64,000 nt of DNA from Jaapia argillacea MUCL 33604 (GCA_000697665.1 KL197711.1:368545-432544); one strand, 5' to 3'; shown: positions 11,202 through 23,356, numbered from the stretch's first letter. The notes: generated from the sequence alone by a model not told the origin. Made by a program: numbers and translations.

Positions 11202-14200
11202 TTATCTGAAAGTGTGCGACTGGTTTCCACCTTTCACCTCTCGGAATGCCCTTGGCGGAGCAGGGAAATTACCATAGGCAACTCCACTACCTCCTGCGTT
11301 ATTCGTATCAGTATCTTGGACACTCAAGACAGCCACGAAAACTGACCTTGACCCTTCTGCCGTTGTTTCTTTCGTGACGGCCCCGCACCATCCGTCTGTG
11401 GAGGCGGTGCATCCAAAATATTCGGAATCTCGGAAAAGTCGACAACCTCAACTTCTTGCGGAGCTTCTGTGTCAACAGGTGGTGTATTGTCCTCAGAGTC
11501 GAGGCTCTTTTTCTTATTGGGCTTGTCAGCGCGCTTTCGTTTCTTCTGACGTGCTTGACCGACGACGACTATCGAGTCGTCCGCCATTGCTGTATCTATT
11601 TGTTGTCGTTGAGAAGGCGGAACAAAGGCAACCTCGGCAGGTTGACCAGCCACAGCTGGTTCAAGATGCTCTATCGTAGCCTCCGGAGGTGGTGTAATTA
11701 GAGTCACGGTTGAAGGTAGAACCTTCCGAGTATTGTCAGGAACATGACTAGAGGATGAGGGAAAATTTACCTTGGGGACAGCTGGTGCGATGACGAGTGT
11801 GCTATGTATTCGAGAAAGGATCTCGCTAAATCGGGACCCTACGGACATGGAGCTGGGCGGATTAGCCTAAAGCAAGGTGTTCAGCGAACTGAAAACGGGG
11901 CGGGGAACTTAACTAACCTTCGTCGATGAAACACCAAACAGTGAACTTGTTGGTGCAACGTATGCTACCGTTGATCGGACTGGCGTGTTTGAGGTGGACC
12001 CGAAAAGTGACGACGAGGACGCCTGCACTCTCGACGCCGATGATTGTGCCAACGATGTTGCCCAGATATTTTGACTCGACAATGGTGTATCTTGGAGCAT
12101 TCTAGCTTCAGACATCTGCACGTCAGGCAACAACTCGGCAGAGTTTGCTTGGACTACAGGCAGTGCAGGGGATTCAGATTGCATCGAGTCCTCTTGGAGC
12201 GCATTCCTGACAGCCTCTCTAATCAGCTCCAAAAGTTCCTTTGCTCGCCTCCGAACGATAGGTGGGATAGGTTGGAAGATCGCTAGTAGAGCCGCCATAT
12301 CCGCAGGAGGCCGTTCGGCCAACTGGAAAACATAATGGTTGGATAACACATATCTGAGGAAGCCGGTGGATCAGTCCAATGGGGTGTTTCGGTGAGCCAA
12401 TGCTACGAACCTGATACTCTCATCCTCTTCCCTAGCCACCCTATCCCGCCATCCATGCACGCATTTATACACCTCCCTTTTCATGTTCTCCACTCCCTTC
12501 CCAGTCCCCACATCCCCATCTCTCATCAACGACCCCTTATTCCATTTTCTCGCCAACCCATCCCAACCGCCAGGTCCACTCCCGCCCTCGGCATCATAAA
12601 CCTCACTGTCATATACCCGAAGAGCAGTCTCTTCGGAGCGGTTTAAGACCTCACGTACCATTGCATGTGTGGGGTTAGCTTGGGGTTGGGGCGAGGAGGG
12701 TGAGGGAGTGGATGTAGGAGCTTCGGACTGGGCCCTAGATTGGGCACGGGATTGGGCGCGGTCTAGGAGAGCGTTGCGGAGGTTGTCGTATATGTATAGG
12801 AGGTAGTGGGTGTCTGATCGGGCGTAGAGAAGCATGTCTTCTGGCAGGGGTCTACCAAGAATAAAAAGGTGTAAGGACGACGACAAGGGAACGCCGGAGT
12901 ATCACATCTCATTGATGAAACATACCTGATACGCCAATCGGCCAGCTGGTATCGCTTGTCTGGAGTAAAGTCGCAATACATCTCAAGGAGGTTGGCAAGA
13001 CCGTGCCTGGGGAAATCTTCGAATAAAAACGGAATCAGTGACAAAAATATGGGCGGGGAACAACGGGAGTGTACCTAAGACTTTGGATGCGTGATAGGTG
13101 TCGAAAAGGTTCACGATGTAGATATTGAAGTTCTGTTGTAACCACACAATATCACTTTCCGCTCCGTGGAAGACCTATAAGACATGTCTTGAGCAAAAAC
13201 TAGGAACAAACTAGAAAATACCCACCTTGACAATCTTCGGATCCGTAAACACCTCATTCAGCTCCTCCAACTCCTCCCTCAACACTAACGTATCCACAAT
13301 AAAGTCCTCAACTCTCGTGCTAATTTGCATCAAACACACGAAACCACTGAACGATCGATAACTATGATGTTCCAAGTCGATTGCAATCTCTTTGGATGCC
13401 CGTAGCTTGTCCAACATGGTGGAGAATTCGGATGGGGAGGCTACCCAGGTGTACGGTATGTCCTCAAACGATTTCGGTGAAATGGGGGAAGTAGTGGAGA
13501 ACATCCTCGATGGATATTGAATGTGGGCGATCTCATACCGATAGGGGTGTGTGCTTCTGAGGGTCGTAACCAAGGAATAAGTTAAGGTGGGGTTACGAGG
13601 AGGAATGTGGGACGTTGCACTGACATTATTGGGGTATCCGAATTAGATTCGCTCTCGTCATGGAGATTATAACCCAAAGGAACCTGTGCATTGTATTTAT
13701 GTCGCAACGTAGGTTGCCATACGAAGCCATTCGTATTGTTTGGTTTGGTCTTGAACTGTAACTGTGGCTTCGGAAGGTGGGACGCGTGTTGAAGAACTGG
13801 GTCAAGTCTTCCTCGTAGGGCGTTTGGTTTCTGGGTTGAAATCAACAATGGGGAAAATCAGTAACCACAGCAAGGGAGGCTGGGCCGTTGCAGCATCCGC
13901 TTCCAACAACTAAACTAGCTGTAAAATGAAACTCTCACCTTTTTCTGGGCAGCAGCGGGTTGTGTTGGGTTAATAGCGATGGCAGGGGCTTTGATGCGAC
14001 CCAGGAAATGATCCAGACAAATATCCTAGCGCAAAAGGTCAACATGAAACGTGCAACACGAAAGGAGCGCTCTTACTGCACGTTCAAGCAACTGGTCCAT
14101 AGAATCGACTACAAGACTCTGAAAATTGTCTACCACATCGTCCTGGTCTTCTAACCGTGCCTTCCCCTTGCCTTTCCCATTGGACGCAATGGTGGACACC

Positions 14201-14412
14201 AGATTCAAGAGGGTATTCGTCAGATTGAGTACCTTTGCAGAGCAAGCGTCGATATCTTGAGCAAGACTGGGATCAACAGAACGGTGGAAAGCGATGTCTG
14301 CAGGAAGTATCGCAGCAGATTTTGTTGCTTTCAGAGCAAGCGTCTGTAACTGGGTATTGAACTCATCGAAACCTGCCGACGACAGGGATGTCTGCTTCGA
14401 TGTAGACGCCAT
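11202..14412 (-). CDS. RRP6: Exosome 3'-5' exoribonuclease RRP6 / EXOSC10
   Basis: The nuclear exosome-associated distributive exonuclease, which trims rRNA, snoRNA and other nuclear RNA. From ATG 14412 (good context, CCGGATGG) the order is: PMC2NT domain (about residues 1-120), a linker with [13 protein letters not shown], then the DEDD-Y nuclease. Motif I is [14 protein letters not shown], motif II is [16 protein letters not shown], the loop is [20 protein letters not shown], and motif III is [16 protein letters not shown], so all four acidic residues and the Tyr are present. An HRDC domain follows ([18 protein letters not shown]...[15 protein letters not shown]), then a long lysine-rich tail ([22 protein letters not shown]). 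The last exon reads [16 protein letters not shown]...HTFR, TAA at 11202-11204. An in-frame upstream ATG at 14439 would add nine residues. The catalytic core appears intact. Confidence 0.93.
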
Positions 14413-14851
14413 CCGGTGGCGACTGGTGGGAGTAAACATTCAAGTAGCAGTCAGAGGCTTGAAGGAGAACTTGAGTCTGAGCGCCTCCTCTGAAATCTCC
14501 AAAAAGTTGAGAGAAACAGAAGTGAAACAAATCTTTGACAAATCGCATTTGGCAGTCTCGCCACGTGGAGAATCTGCAGCACGAGACTTCGACGCGACTT
14601 TCGAGCGCTTATTCAATATCATTTACTTGCTCCAGTCTCCAGAGCCTTACATAGGCTCGCTCCGGTTTGCTCCACGCGTTCAGCCCGCAATAAATACATA
14701 GTGCTTGCCCTTCGACCATCGAAAACGACTTCTATTGTAGCTACTGCCATCGTCTATATTAAAATAACTGAAGGTGAGCCAACATCTCCCGACTAGTACT
14801 TGTGTATCAGAATCTTTTATGTTCAACCAAGTATCCATCACCTTATCGAGT
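14413..14851. other. Divergent intergenic region between RRP6 and a pRiA4b-like gene
   Basis: About 440 bases between two divergent starts, so a shared promoter region is likely. No sharp core-promoter motif was seen. Confidence 0.5.
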
Positions 14852-15790
14852 ATGCCTCTTTCAAACGCGACAAACACTTCTGGCGCATTGGTTGTCGCTC
14901 CAAGCACGTCTTCCAAGCGATCGCGAAGTGCGAGGGACGAGAACGAATCCTTCTACGATGATCCCTCCAGCGAGAACGCCAAACCCCAGAAAAAACGATG
15001 CGTCAAGGATGTCAAACCAGACCCTCACACCACCCTCCCAACCCCTACCTCCGAATTCATCCAACTTCGCTTCCAACTCGCCCGTTTCAAAGGCGTATTC
15101 CGTATCGTCCAACTACCCCAAAACTACACCTTCGCCAATCTACACACTTTTATTCAATTTGCTTTTGGTTGGGGTGGAAGTCACGCCCACCAATCATTTG
15201 TTTGGTCCAACGTCGAGATGTACAGCGGAAATTATAAGAAGGGGGAGATAGCGATGTGGGAGGGCTGCTGCACCCCCTGAGGATGTGTTGCCTGTGAAGT
15301 TGTTGTGGTATGAGATGGCCGCGCCCGAGAACGAGCCAGTGTACAAGGTCGTCGCGAGGGGACGAAGTCGGCCTGAACGGAATTATGGGTTCGATGATTA
15401 TGAGATGAAGGAAGATTAGGAATTGACTCTGGGAGATGTTTGGAATATTGAGGAATCGGATAATTGTGTAGGGGGAGAGTGCAGCACCGAGGAGTTGGGG
15501 ATAAACTACGAGTATGATCTCTCTCGTGAGCCACTGTTCATCTTCTGTCCCCATGGATCGAGGTTCTGACATCGCAAATTCCAGCGAGTTGGGATGTCCA
15601 TATCACTTGTGATGAAAGCCCTTTCTACACCACGACCCAACCATCGAATGTACCAATAATTGTTACTGCAAACGGGGCCGTAAGCTATCTCTTCGAATTC
15701 GTTTTCCATTCTCATTGTGACGGACTATACGTGTCCCAGCCTCCCATCGAGGATGGCCTGCCAGAAGAGTTTGTAGGAATGAGAACCTGA
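14852..15790 (+). pseudogene. pRiA4b ORF-3-like (MM3350-like fold) gene, apparently disrupted
   Basis: From MPLSNATNTSG a Ser/Lys-rich leader (SKRSRSARDENESF, KPQKKRCVKD) runs into the domain core FIQLRFQLARFKGVFRIVQ and FANLHTFIQFAFGWGGSHAH, typical of the plasmid pRiA4b Orf3-like family, whose molecular role is unknown. This frame stops at 15280 (GCCTP). Family-like sequence continues one frame away (APPEDVLPVKLLWYEMA...GFDDYEMKED) and then meets a TAG near 15418, directly before ELTLGDVWNIEESD in the same frame. After that come two normal-looking introns and exons: INYEYDLS joined to WDVHITCDESPF, then IIVTANGA joined to PPIEDGLPEEF, stop at 15788-15790. One frame slip and one stop in otherwise conserved sequence suggest a recently broken gene. 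Sequencing or assembly error is the main alternative. I found no intron that would explain either break. Confidence 0.6.
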
Positions 15791-17675
15791 TGTGCCTTTC
15801 ACACCTCCGGTGTCTGATGGATGTTCTTTTATTAGGAAATTGAAGGCAAGAAGAAGACAATAGCTAGTGTCTTCAGGGAGGTGGATGTGTTTGAAAGATA
15901 TTGTCGTGGAGAATTGAGAACCGAAGCTCGCCACCTCGAGCTTGCTGCGTTTTGACCGTCGCCGTCGATCATCGATGGCGGATCGCTGGTCGGTAACAAT
16001 GTACTGAAAGCGTAATGACATTTCATTCTCGGAGGATGTGTACACATGACATCAGTCCAGCGGCTACCTCTCTGCGGCCGCCTTGATATGCTGAGTATGG
16101 TTAGAGAACTAGGGAGGCAGTGTGGAGGTGAGTATACTTGTCATTTGTGATGTAAGATTACCTTACCTAAACCAACCCAGGCCTTGCGATGACTAGCCAG
16201 TAACAACAACGTTATGGAAGATAATCTGCCCAGCTAGACTTGAGACCTATTCGCCCGGTGTTTGCAGGGTCCATTCATCAGGGTACCCAAAGTTTGTTCA
16301 CAATGATGTGAGTCCGTCGGCTAGTAATGCGGCATGCTGTGTGAACATACCACAAGAGCGTCTTGGATTTCTCCCCGGTATGTCGACTGTCGGTAAGCTT
16401 TCTTCAATTTGAAACTTGATTCGCTGGCGATTGGACAACCTCTTTGATAGCGACAGGCTTGAGCAGTGCCCCACGGCACCAGTATCGGTGAAGAGATTGC
16501 CCATTACTTGGCCTGCCTTGCATGCCCATCGTCATCGGGCGAGGCATCTGAACCTCGAGGCTACGAGATTACATCCCGATTACCACCCCCGATAAGATCT
16601 CCGGTAATCCTCGTGTGTGTTATAATTGCTTCCATCCTCGTGCCATGACCACAATAGCGGCTGTATTCTACGCCACCAGGACGAGAGGCCCATATCTTTA
16701 TCTTCCTCAGCCAACCCTCTGCCTCGAATGTCTTGTGTCATCTCATGATGGTTCCAATATTGGGTTCCCCGGTGGTAGCCGTGCCCAAATCAGTTATCTT
16801 TTTCTGTTCTCGAATACGCCACGGATGCTATTCCTTTTCCACAAGGACGTATCCACATCGACTTCATTGGTTGCCTCGGGGAAATTCCTCTCACCGGTGC
16901 TCTAAGCAATCCGTTCATTCTGCCGTCTCGCAGGATGAAACATCATTTGTTTTCCATACTCCGTGACCTCTTTTCCGTGAAGATCAGTCATGCAGAACAA
17001 GGTTCAGTACTACTCGACCTTCGCGGCCTCCATATCGTCATTAAAAGATTCCCGGGTGTTCCTGGGCGCGCTGAACTTTCGACACTAGAACTCCGCGAAT
17101 CTGGGTGTGGTGGGCACTCACATCTGAAGTTGGGCGTGTCTTGGTGGGATTGAACTCTCGCCAACGGTTGTGCGTGCGAGTCTAGGAGAGAGAAAACGAT
17201 GAAGTCATTGGACGGGCGTGGAGTGTGAACACTCCGTTGCCGCTTGCGAGAGAGAATCCCCATTTCTGGATGGAAGATTTGTAGCGAAAATAGAGTTCAT
17301 GACCCGGGAATTTGGCGAAGTATCCGGGAAATTTGATGATTTTACATAATTTCTGTTCTGTTTTCGAGCGGCTGGGCACATCTGGGTGAAGTTCCCACTG
17401 CTGCTCTCAACGCCGTACTTCATCCTCGTCGTTGTCGTCGTTGTCGTCGCCGCCGGTCAATCCGCAGTTCAGCAAAAGGCCCGTGCTCAGGCTACGTGCT
17501 GCATACCCTGGATAATGCAAATCAGAGAGCCCATATTTCACCTCACCCGCTAGTTCCCTCGCTCCACCCATTTGTCGTCACACCCGTCATCTCTTTTCTG
17601 CTCTATCGACTTGCATAGTCCCTGCACACTATTCGACGCCGGCATACTTGTCTCCCCCTCGAGAATAGTCGCGTT
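15791..17675. other. Long intergenic stretch with small simple repeats
   Basis: No gene was recognised in about 1.9 kb. Antisense frames at 15725-16045 and 16298-16504 and plus frames at 16466-17153 have no family resemblance. A degenerate GTC/GTT trinucleotide run lies near 17425-17455. A short imperfect direct repeat (CCGGGAATTT / CCGGGAAATTT) lies near 17305-17335. The right part should hold the promoter of the membrane protein that follows. Confidence 0.5.
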
Positions 17676-19218
17676 ATGTCCCCACATCGGATAGAGCCCT
17701 CGCCTTGGCCTACCCAAACACCGCAGCCCTCCACATCCACATCCGTTTCCACGCGTAAGCGTAGAAGGATTGGTGATCGTCCGGTCAAAGTTGCGAGACA
17801 GGATCAGATTGTAGCTGATCCTCAGGAAGTTGGTGAGTCCTTTGTTGCTGAGGATTGTGGTTTTCACGATGGCCGGAGGTCGCCCGAGTGCCGTAGACTT
17901 CGGGAGGTTCTTCATCCGACCGACATACCTATCCTCCCCTCCCTCTATGCGCTTGTCCCTTCATCCCACTTATACTCCCCCCCCGTATCTCAGCTCAAGC
18001 CAAAATCAATTGTGAATTTTTTTCTGGCAACGACGTCCTTTCGTGCTTTCCGGATAGCCAGACAGTCATCCCACAACACCAATGGGCCAACTTCGTCTGT
18101 ACGTAGACCCGTCTTGTTTTCATCGATGCACACCCTCAATGATCGTACAGGGAATAGCCGCGTTCCTTACTTCACTCAAACAAACTTAGTCGACGTCTTT
18201 CTTTTTCACGGCGATACTCAAGAACAAATATTTCATTGGCCTAATTATACTAATCCGACCGATCGCGCTGGATACGTGTCCGTTCAAGTTAACGACTCTT
18301 GGTGGGGAGATCGGGGTGTCAATTGGAATGGCCAGAATGTGTCCTTCACATATTTTTGGGTGATTACGCGGAGTGATGTCGGCCTGGATGGCTCGCAGAT
18401 ACCCCAGTCAACCTTTACAGCCGTCCGTAAGTTGTTCACGTATTGTTTGCCCAGATTAATCGCTTATCCTGCTTTCAGAAACAACATACGCAGACTCCGT
18501 TGCTTCGTCCATGTCAATAGCATCCGCATCGGCCGCCTCTGCATCCTCCGCGAGCGCACGTGCCTCGACGTCGAGACCACAAAGCTCGAGTGGGTCAGGG
18601 AGCATACAGTCAGGAGCTGGTGCTGGTGCGTTCCCGCACTGGGCCATCGCTGTCATCGTCGTTCTAGGCTTCCTCGCCATCGTTGCCTTTGGCATTCTTA
18701 CCTTCCTAATCATGCGTCGGATGCGGGATCGACGGAGAAATGTATCGCGAAGAGAGTCCGGCAGCTCCGAATCACCCATGATTGTAAATGATCCACCGAA
18801 TCAAGCACCATACACACCGTTGCTTGGGGATGGCGCCACGGCTATGGCAATGGCTGGTGCTGCCCGTCCCGCCTCTCTCCGAGCTCGACCCGCTTCGGTC
18901 GTCCAGCACGACGACGGTGCATCGATTATTTCCCGCGCACAATCCGCAGGCGAGTCGGCGCCATTCTCTGGCGCCGATGCTGCCATCATGGCCGACGCAT
19001 TCCGGAAAGCCTTACGAAAACCAGATTTCGCTGATCGGCCTTTCGAGGAGGGGGAGAGTCCTGATCACCCAGAAGATCAGCCACCACCCCGTACCGATTT
19101 GATTAATAGAGAATTGGCGGAGGAAGGCAGAGACATCAGAAGCGTGAGCTCATCGAGAGGAGTACGGGTCGAAACACTAAGCGATGCCGGTGATACAATA
19201 CAGGACAGTCCTCATTAA
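17676..19218 (+). CDS. Serine-rich single-pass membrane protein with conserved cytoplasmic tail
   Basis: A probable cell-surface protein. The ectodomain exons read KINCEFFSGNDVLSCFPDSQ, then QWANFV spliced to WNSRVPYFTQTNLVDVFLFH, NDSWWGDRGVNWNGQNVSFT and FWVITRSDVGLDG, with N-glycosylation sequons such as NVS. After an intron at about 18427-18479 (FTAV joined to QTTYADSVASS) comes a long Ser/Ala stalk. One membrane helix follows (WAIAVIVVLGFLAIVAFGIL, about 18634-18714), then a basic stop-transfer (MRRMRDRRR) and a cytoplasmic tail of about 170 residues. The tail holds AAIMADAFRKALRKPD and, near the end, SSSRGVRVETLS. Tail motifs and layout fit an Agaricomycete surface-protein family of unknown function. 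The true N-terminus is uncertain: the ATG at 17676 gives a charged leader, not a signal peptide. An intron from about 17832 to 17994 probably precedes the ectodomain, and a better signal-peptide exon was not found. Confidence 0.7.
18961..19029 (+). other. Conserved helical tail motif, single copy
   Basis: Encodes a 23-residue block whose core is AAIMADAFRKALRKPD, preceded by PFSG. It is predicted to form an amphipathic helix with a basic C-terminal half. The same peptide appears three times in tandem in the unrelated protein at 61239-62850. Confidence 0.75.
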
Positions 19219-20171
19219 CCCACCCTGCATTGATTCACGCTGGACTTTTTATTTTTTCCCTTTGCGCGGGCTGTATGCTTCTGGGCTCCGTTGTTTGATT
19301 CGTCCTCATACTTGTAGTTGCATCCCGCCCCACCTTTTTGTGTTTTAACCTTGTTCACATCCTCCCATCCGTAGTATACCTTACATCGCCTTCTCCCTTG
19401 TCCGCCGTGGCCGTCTGCCTTACCTCCGCCTTCATCCTTTTCCCCTTACACAGTACGTACGCTTTTTTCGCGGACTTGTTGTTTATTGCGTTATTCCCCC
19501 GTACTCCACACTTTCCCCTCACCATCTCCAGTTCGTCGCCCTTTTCTTCTCCCACACCTTTGACCTGCCACCTTCACGCACCCCCACCTTCATCTCCGAA
19601 CGTCACTCTACCTAGAACGGCAGATCTATCACGACCACCTTACTTGCCCCCGAAATTCCCGTTGTCTGGCACATGCGAGCTTCTTCCTTGCTCTAACTCA
19701 CCGTGTTGCGCAAGCATGCATGGCGTTCACACTCGTTGATATTTATGTGGCAAACATGTAGAAAGGTCTTGGGAACTTTGGACGATCTTATCATCCGCTT
19801 ATGGTCCCCTTATAATGACGATGTGTATTCGACTGTGTTGAAGGGCAGTTTTTGCCTTCGCGATGGCGGTCTTTGTTGTACTCTCTTCTCAACAGTCGTA
19901 CCACTCGGAACAATCAGTGGCGCAGGGAAAACTGCCCGTGTGTGCTGGCTCACTCAGCCGCTCACGGTGTATCACTCAGAGGCGCATCCCCCGCGTTTGG
20001 AAAGCCTTGAGAAGACAATGTGGTATGGCAGCAAAATTACATCTATCAGTAATACAAATTATATCTGCAGTGAGAACATTGGAGGATGGGTGGTATCACA
20101 CACGGCTCGAGCTCCGATGGTGCGATTCTAGGGTTGTCCTTGATAATGGAGGAAAGCAGGAAAAAGATCCA
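19219..20171. other. Intergenic between convergent genes
   Basis: About 950 bases between two convergent stops (membrane protein and mitochondrial carrier). The plus strand is pyrimidine-rich at 19240-19620, giving a spurious Ser/Pro/Leu-rich frame at 19338-19739. No gene was recognised. Confidence 0.5.
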
Positions 20172-21479
20172 TCAAGGTGGCCTGGCGCGAGCGAGATATC
20201 TCATCAGTAACTCGTACCTATAAAGACAAAAACAAACAATCAGCAAGGCAGACATTAAAGATGAAGTGAAAGTACGCACGTTAACATCGTCACCGCGCTA
20301 TTTGGTACAGTTCGTAAGAGATTGATTGAAAGCCCTTTGTACAATCCACGCCACCCTTCTCTCCTGATGATCTTCTTCGTAACCTGAACAACACCAGAAT
20401 ATGTGCGAGGGCTTTTTGGTGTCCCATCCCCGTTCAAGGCATTGCGGTCAGCTAAGAGACGCCGTTGAGTCTGTAGCCGGGTGCGGACCACTTCGTGAGG
20501 ATACGTCGCTAATGACGCCACCATCTTCGAAGAAGAGGAGCATAGTAAGAAAGTCTGACTGGATAGTTCACCATCGGATCGTCTCCCTGTTCGTATCTGG
20601 TTAGAATTCTACAGCGACTGAATCAGAATAAACTCACGAGCGATGATCTTGAGCTGCTCATAGAGAGGGAATTGAACGGCTACGTGTGTGATGCCTAAAA
20701 GACTGGGAAACAAGCCGCGATAGAAGGCTCGGATGCCTTCTGCGCGATAGATAGTGAGGGCTGCATCGAGGGTGTGGCGATATCTGACTTCTTCACGAGT
20801 CTGGGTCTGTGGGGTAGGATGAGCCGTTCGTACCACGCAACCATCGAAGAAGGATGCGTTCGCACCATGAATCGGGTCTTAATTACCCATAATGGATTGG
20901 TGCAAGCGGTACTCAGAGCTCCTGCACTCATGGCGGACAATATGTGCAACGACCATGAATGTTCGCGCATCGCAGGCTGATAACCCTTGGCATGAGGTGC
21001 GGGGTATATTCTGCCTGTGGACGATCCGTTGGGCTGTTCCCCGAAGCGAGCTTTGATACCATCGTAAACGGCAAAGTAGATCGCCCAAGTGGGAAGATAT
21101 CCTAATATCGTTGGTCCAAGGCCGCGATATAGGCCGCGGATCCCGTCATGCAGTAGAATTGACTTTAGAGTGCCTACAAGAGTAACGTAGCGGCAAAGTC
21201 AGGGAATGATAAGATGTGCGAGTGACCCGGCTTCGAATTTGACAAAACACGCACCGATCACTCCCAAGTATCCCAGTTGCCCTCGAGCTACTCGTTGCGC
21301 CTGAAGCTTTGTTTTGACGACATCGAGAGGACATGTTGCAACACTTGCGACAAGACCACCACCCGCGCCAGCTTTTCAATTTTTAGCACCTGCTCTGTCA
21401 ACAAGGCGATGCGGCCCAAACGCAAAACCCGCTCACCTATCATGCTGTTAGCAGACCATTTGGACCCAGTTGATGGCAT
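20172..21479 (-). CDS. Mitochondrial carrier, NAD+/pyrimidine-nucleotide type (YIA6/RIM2-like)
   Basis: An inner mitochondrial membrane solute carrier with three repeats, each carrying a PX[DE]XX[KR] signature: CPLDVVKTKLQAQ, NPLWVIKTRFM and YPHEVVRTRLQTQ. The start is a short first exon, MPSTGSKWSANSMI (ATG 21479), spliced to AGAGGGLVASVATCPLDVV. Then come GLGPTILGYLPTWAIYFAVY, HILSAMSAGALSTACTNPLW, RGLFPSLLGITHVAVQFPLY and GLSINLLRTVPNSAVTMLTY, with the last exon ending RYLARARPP, TGA at 20172-20174. The GYLPTWAIYF and NPLWVIKTR blocks resemble yeast Ndt1/YIA6 (NAD+) and the folate/pyrimidine-nucleotide branch. Within that branch the exact substrate is a guess. It is divergent from the DUF427 gene across 1.4 kb. 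Confidence 0.88.
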
Positions 21480-22849
21480 TACTCTCTCCCGCAAGCTGCG
21501 GGACGCAGAGAGGGCGGGTTGGGTTCACGGTTGTCCGACGTCGATAATTGTGGTGTTGAGAGATGGAGCAAAATGTGTTCACCGGACCCGTTTGCCGAAT
21601 TTTCGATTCGCGGTGACAGTGGTCGCGGAGTCTTCCGAGGGAATGGCGCACAGCTGACGCAGCCACCTTGCAATCCGTTCGCTCACCACTTTCCGATTCA
21701 TCTGATAAACACCGCGGGGTGGTTTAAGTACTGATTTCATCATGTGAATACAGTGTCTAGACGGATACAGCATATCCAATCCATGTCAGTGGAATCACGG
21801 ACAGGATGGAAATGTGAGGGGGGCGATCACACGACCGTCGAGCATAACAAGTCGGAACACAAGAAGACATGGGGGAATTAGGCGAAGACTCTCGAGTCAG
21901 TAGAAGCAGATGGAGAACTTTCTCCGTCAAATCCGATGGAGATAACAAACCATAGGTGAGGTGGATGCGGGGTAAGCTCATAAACGAAGAGGCTGAGTGA
22001 GGATTATGACAATCGTCAAAATGACCTCCCGGTGAATAGGCTAGCAGGCAGATGACACACAGGGAGACCAACGATCGGCTGGCTAGAAGGCCGAAAGCTT
22101 GGAGGAGACCCGTCTCCGACGGCTTGTGGCCTTGCATGGTAAAGCAGGAAAGCGATACGAGCTGCTGTCGGTCCAAGAGATCTGGCTGCTGTATAGTACA
22201 GGGAATGGGTTCGAATTGACCATGAGGTGGATTCGAGGTCGCCGGGGTATTTGGTGGTCGCGCCGAGCCTTTAGAAATGTGCGGACTATAATCCAGCCAG
22301 CTTGACCATGTGCTAGAACTGCTTGCAGACCTGGGACTTCAAAGTACTTCCTGGGATGTCGACTCCTCGGCTCCGTGCTGAACGGTTGGCTGAGTATCAT
22401 GAGTGGCAGGGTGGGCCCGGTGGGGGGATGCGGACTGTTGGTACACAGAAATGACGAAAAAGTCTGGGAAGTTGGATGCCGCTTCAGGGATAAAGGGAAG
22501 GTTTATCGAACCATGAAGGCAACTCCAAGTGTCAAGACGAGGCGAAGCGGGGTCATTACGTCACCAGTCGCATTCACCGCAACCCAATCGTCTCAGCCAT
22601 GATTCGAGCTGCGCAGGACAGTGCAGGGCATCAGATCTGAAACATCGGACCAAGTATTCTGCTTCCAAATCGCATTCAACAATGATCGTCTGCGAACATG
22701 TGGCTGACTGATGCTGAACAACGTGGCGGTGCATTGTAAGTAGTGGCGAATCCTTGGACAAATCATGATCAACGGTCGAGTTAGTATATAAAGCATCTGT
22801 GGCCAAGGGATCAGTATCATCCACCACTTCGATATCAACCAAATCTACC
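21480..22849. other. Divergent intergenic region, no gene recognised
   Basis: About 1.37 kb between the carrier start and the DUF427 start. Several open frames of up to 140 codons run on the minus strand (21757-22899) without recognisable domains. The right end carries a TATA element for DUF427. Confidence 0.5.
22785..22792 (+). promoter_or_regulatory. TATA element of the DUF427 gene
   Basis: TATATAAA, about 60 bases before the ATG at 22850 and in the right orientation for the downstream gene. Confidence 0.5.
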
Positions 22850-23356
22850 ATGGTCCAAGTCACTTTGAACGGAACTGTCCTCGCCGAGTCTGACAACACT
22901 GTGGTTGTTGAGGGTAACCATTACTTCCCTCCCGACTCTGTCAAGTCTGAACTGTTCTCGAAATCGGATACCAGGTAGGTGCACTTGTCGGCTTCGTTGA
23001 TCCTGAACTGAGGAAGAATAGCACTGTTTGTCCATGGAAGGGGTAAGTCGGTCCAGCCGTTGACCAACGCCATGCATCTTCTGATGTTCGCGAGCAGAAC
23101 TGCGGCTTACTACAATGCCTGTATCGATGGCAAAACTGTCAAGGATATCGCCTGGTAAGTTGAGCGTGCCGATTTTATGGAAAGGTCAGGAAAACTCACC
23201 AAACGGAGCGCCTCTCCTAGGTATTACCCAGAACCTAAGGAGAAAGCCAGTTCCATCAAGGATCACGTCGCGTTCTACAAGGTGGGGTTGTTATTGTTTC
23301 GGCCTTATGTCACCTGCTGATGAAGTGCAAAACAGAACAAAGTAACAATCCAGTAA
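22850..23356 (+). CDS. DUF427 (NTP_transf_9-like fold) small protein
   Basis: A small cytosolic protein of about 95 residues in five exons. Exon 1 reads MVQVTLNGTVLAESDNTVVV and EGNHYFPPDSVKSELFSKSD. Then come STVCPWKG, TAAYYNACIDGKTVKDIAW, YYPEPKEKASSIKDHVAFYK and finally NKVTIQ with TAA at 23354-23356. The signatures HYFPPDSV, CPWKG, AWYYPEPK and DHVAFY match the DUF427 family along its whole length. The family is widespread in bacteria and fungi. Its biochemical function is not established to my knowledge. The exon joins all keep frame, so the gene looks intact. Confidence 0.9.

Noticed and set aside
15725-16045. Minus-strand frame of 106 codons beside the pRiA4b-like gene
   Set aside because: It overlaps the last exon of that gene on the other strand and has no recognisable family features.
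17550-17915. Minus-strand frame of 121 codons upstream of the serine-rich membrane protein
   Set aside because: Its composition is unremarkable, it has no domain, and it overlaps probable exon sequence of the plus-strand gene.
19338-19739. Plus-strand frame rich in Ser/Pro/Leu
   Set aside because: It results from a pyrimidine-rich 3' flank, with no start context or homology.
22205-22220. GGTTCGAATTG resembling a tRNA B box
   Set aside because: No A box, acceptor stem or anticodon arm could be folded around it.
22083-22899. Several minus-strand frames between the carrier and DUF427 genes
   Set aside because: They have no recognisable domains, and part is antisense to the DUF427 first exon.
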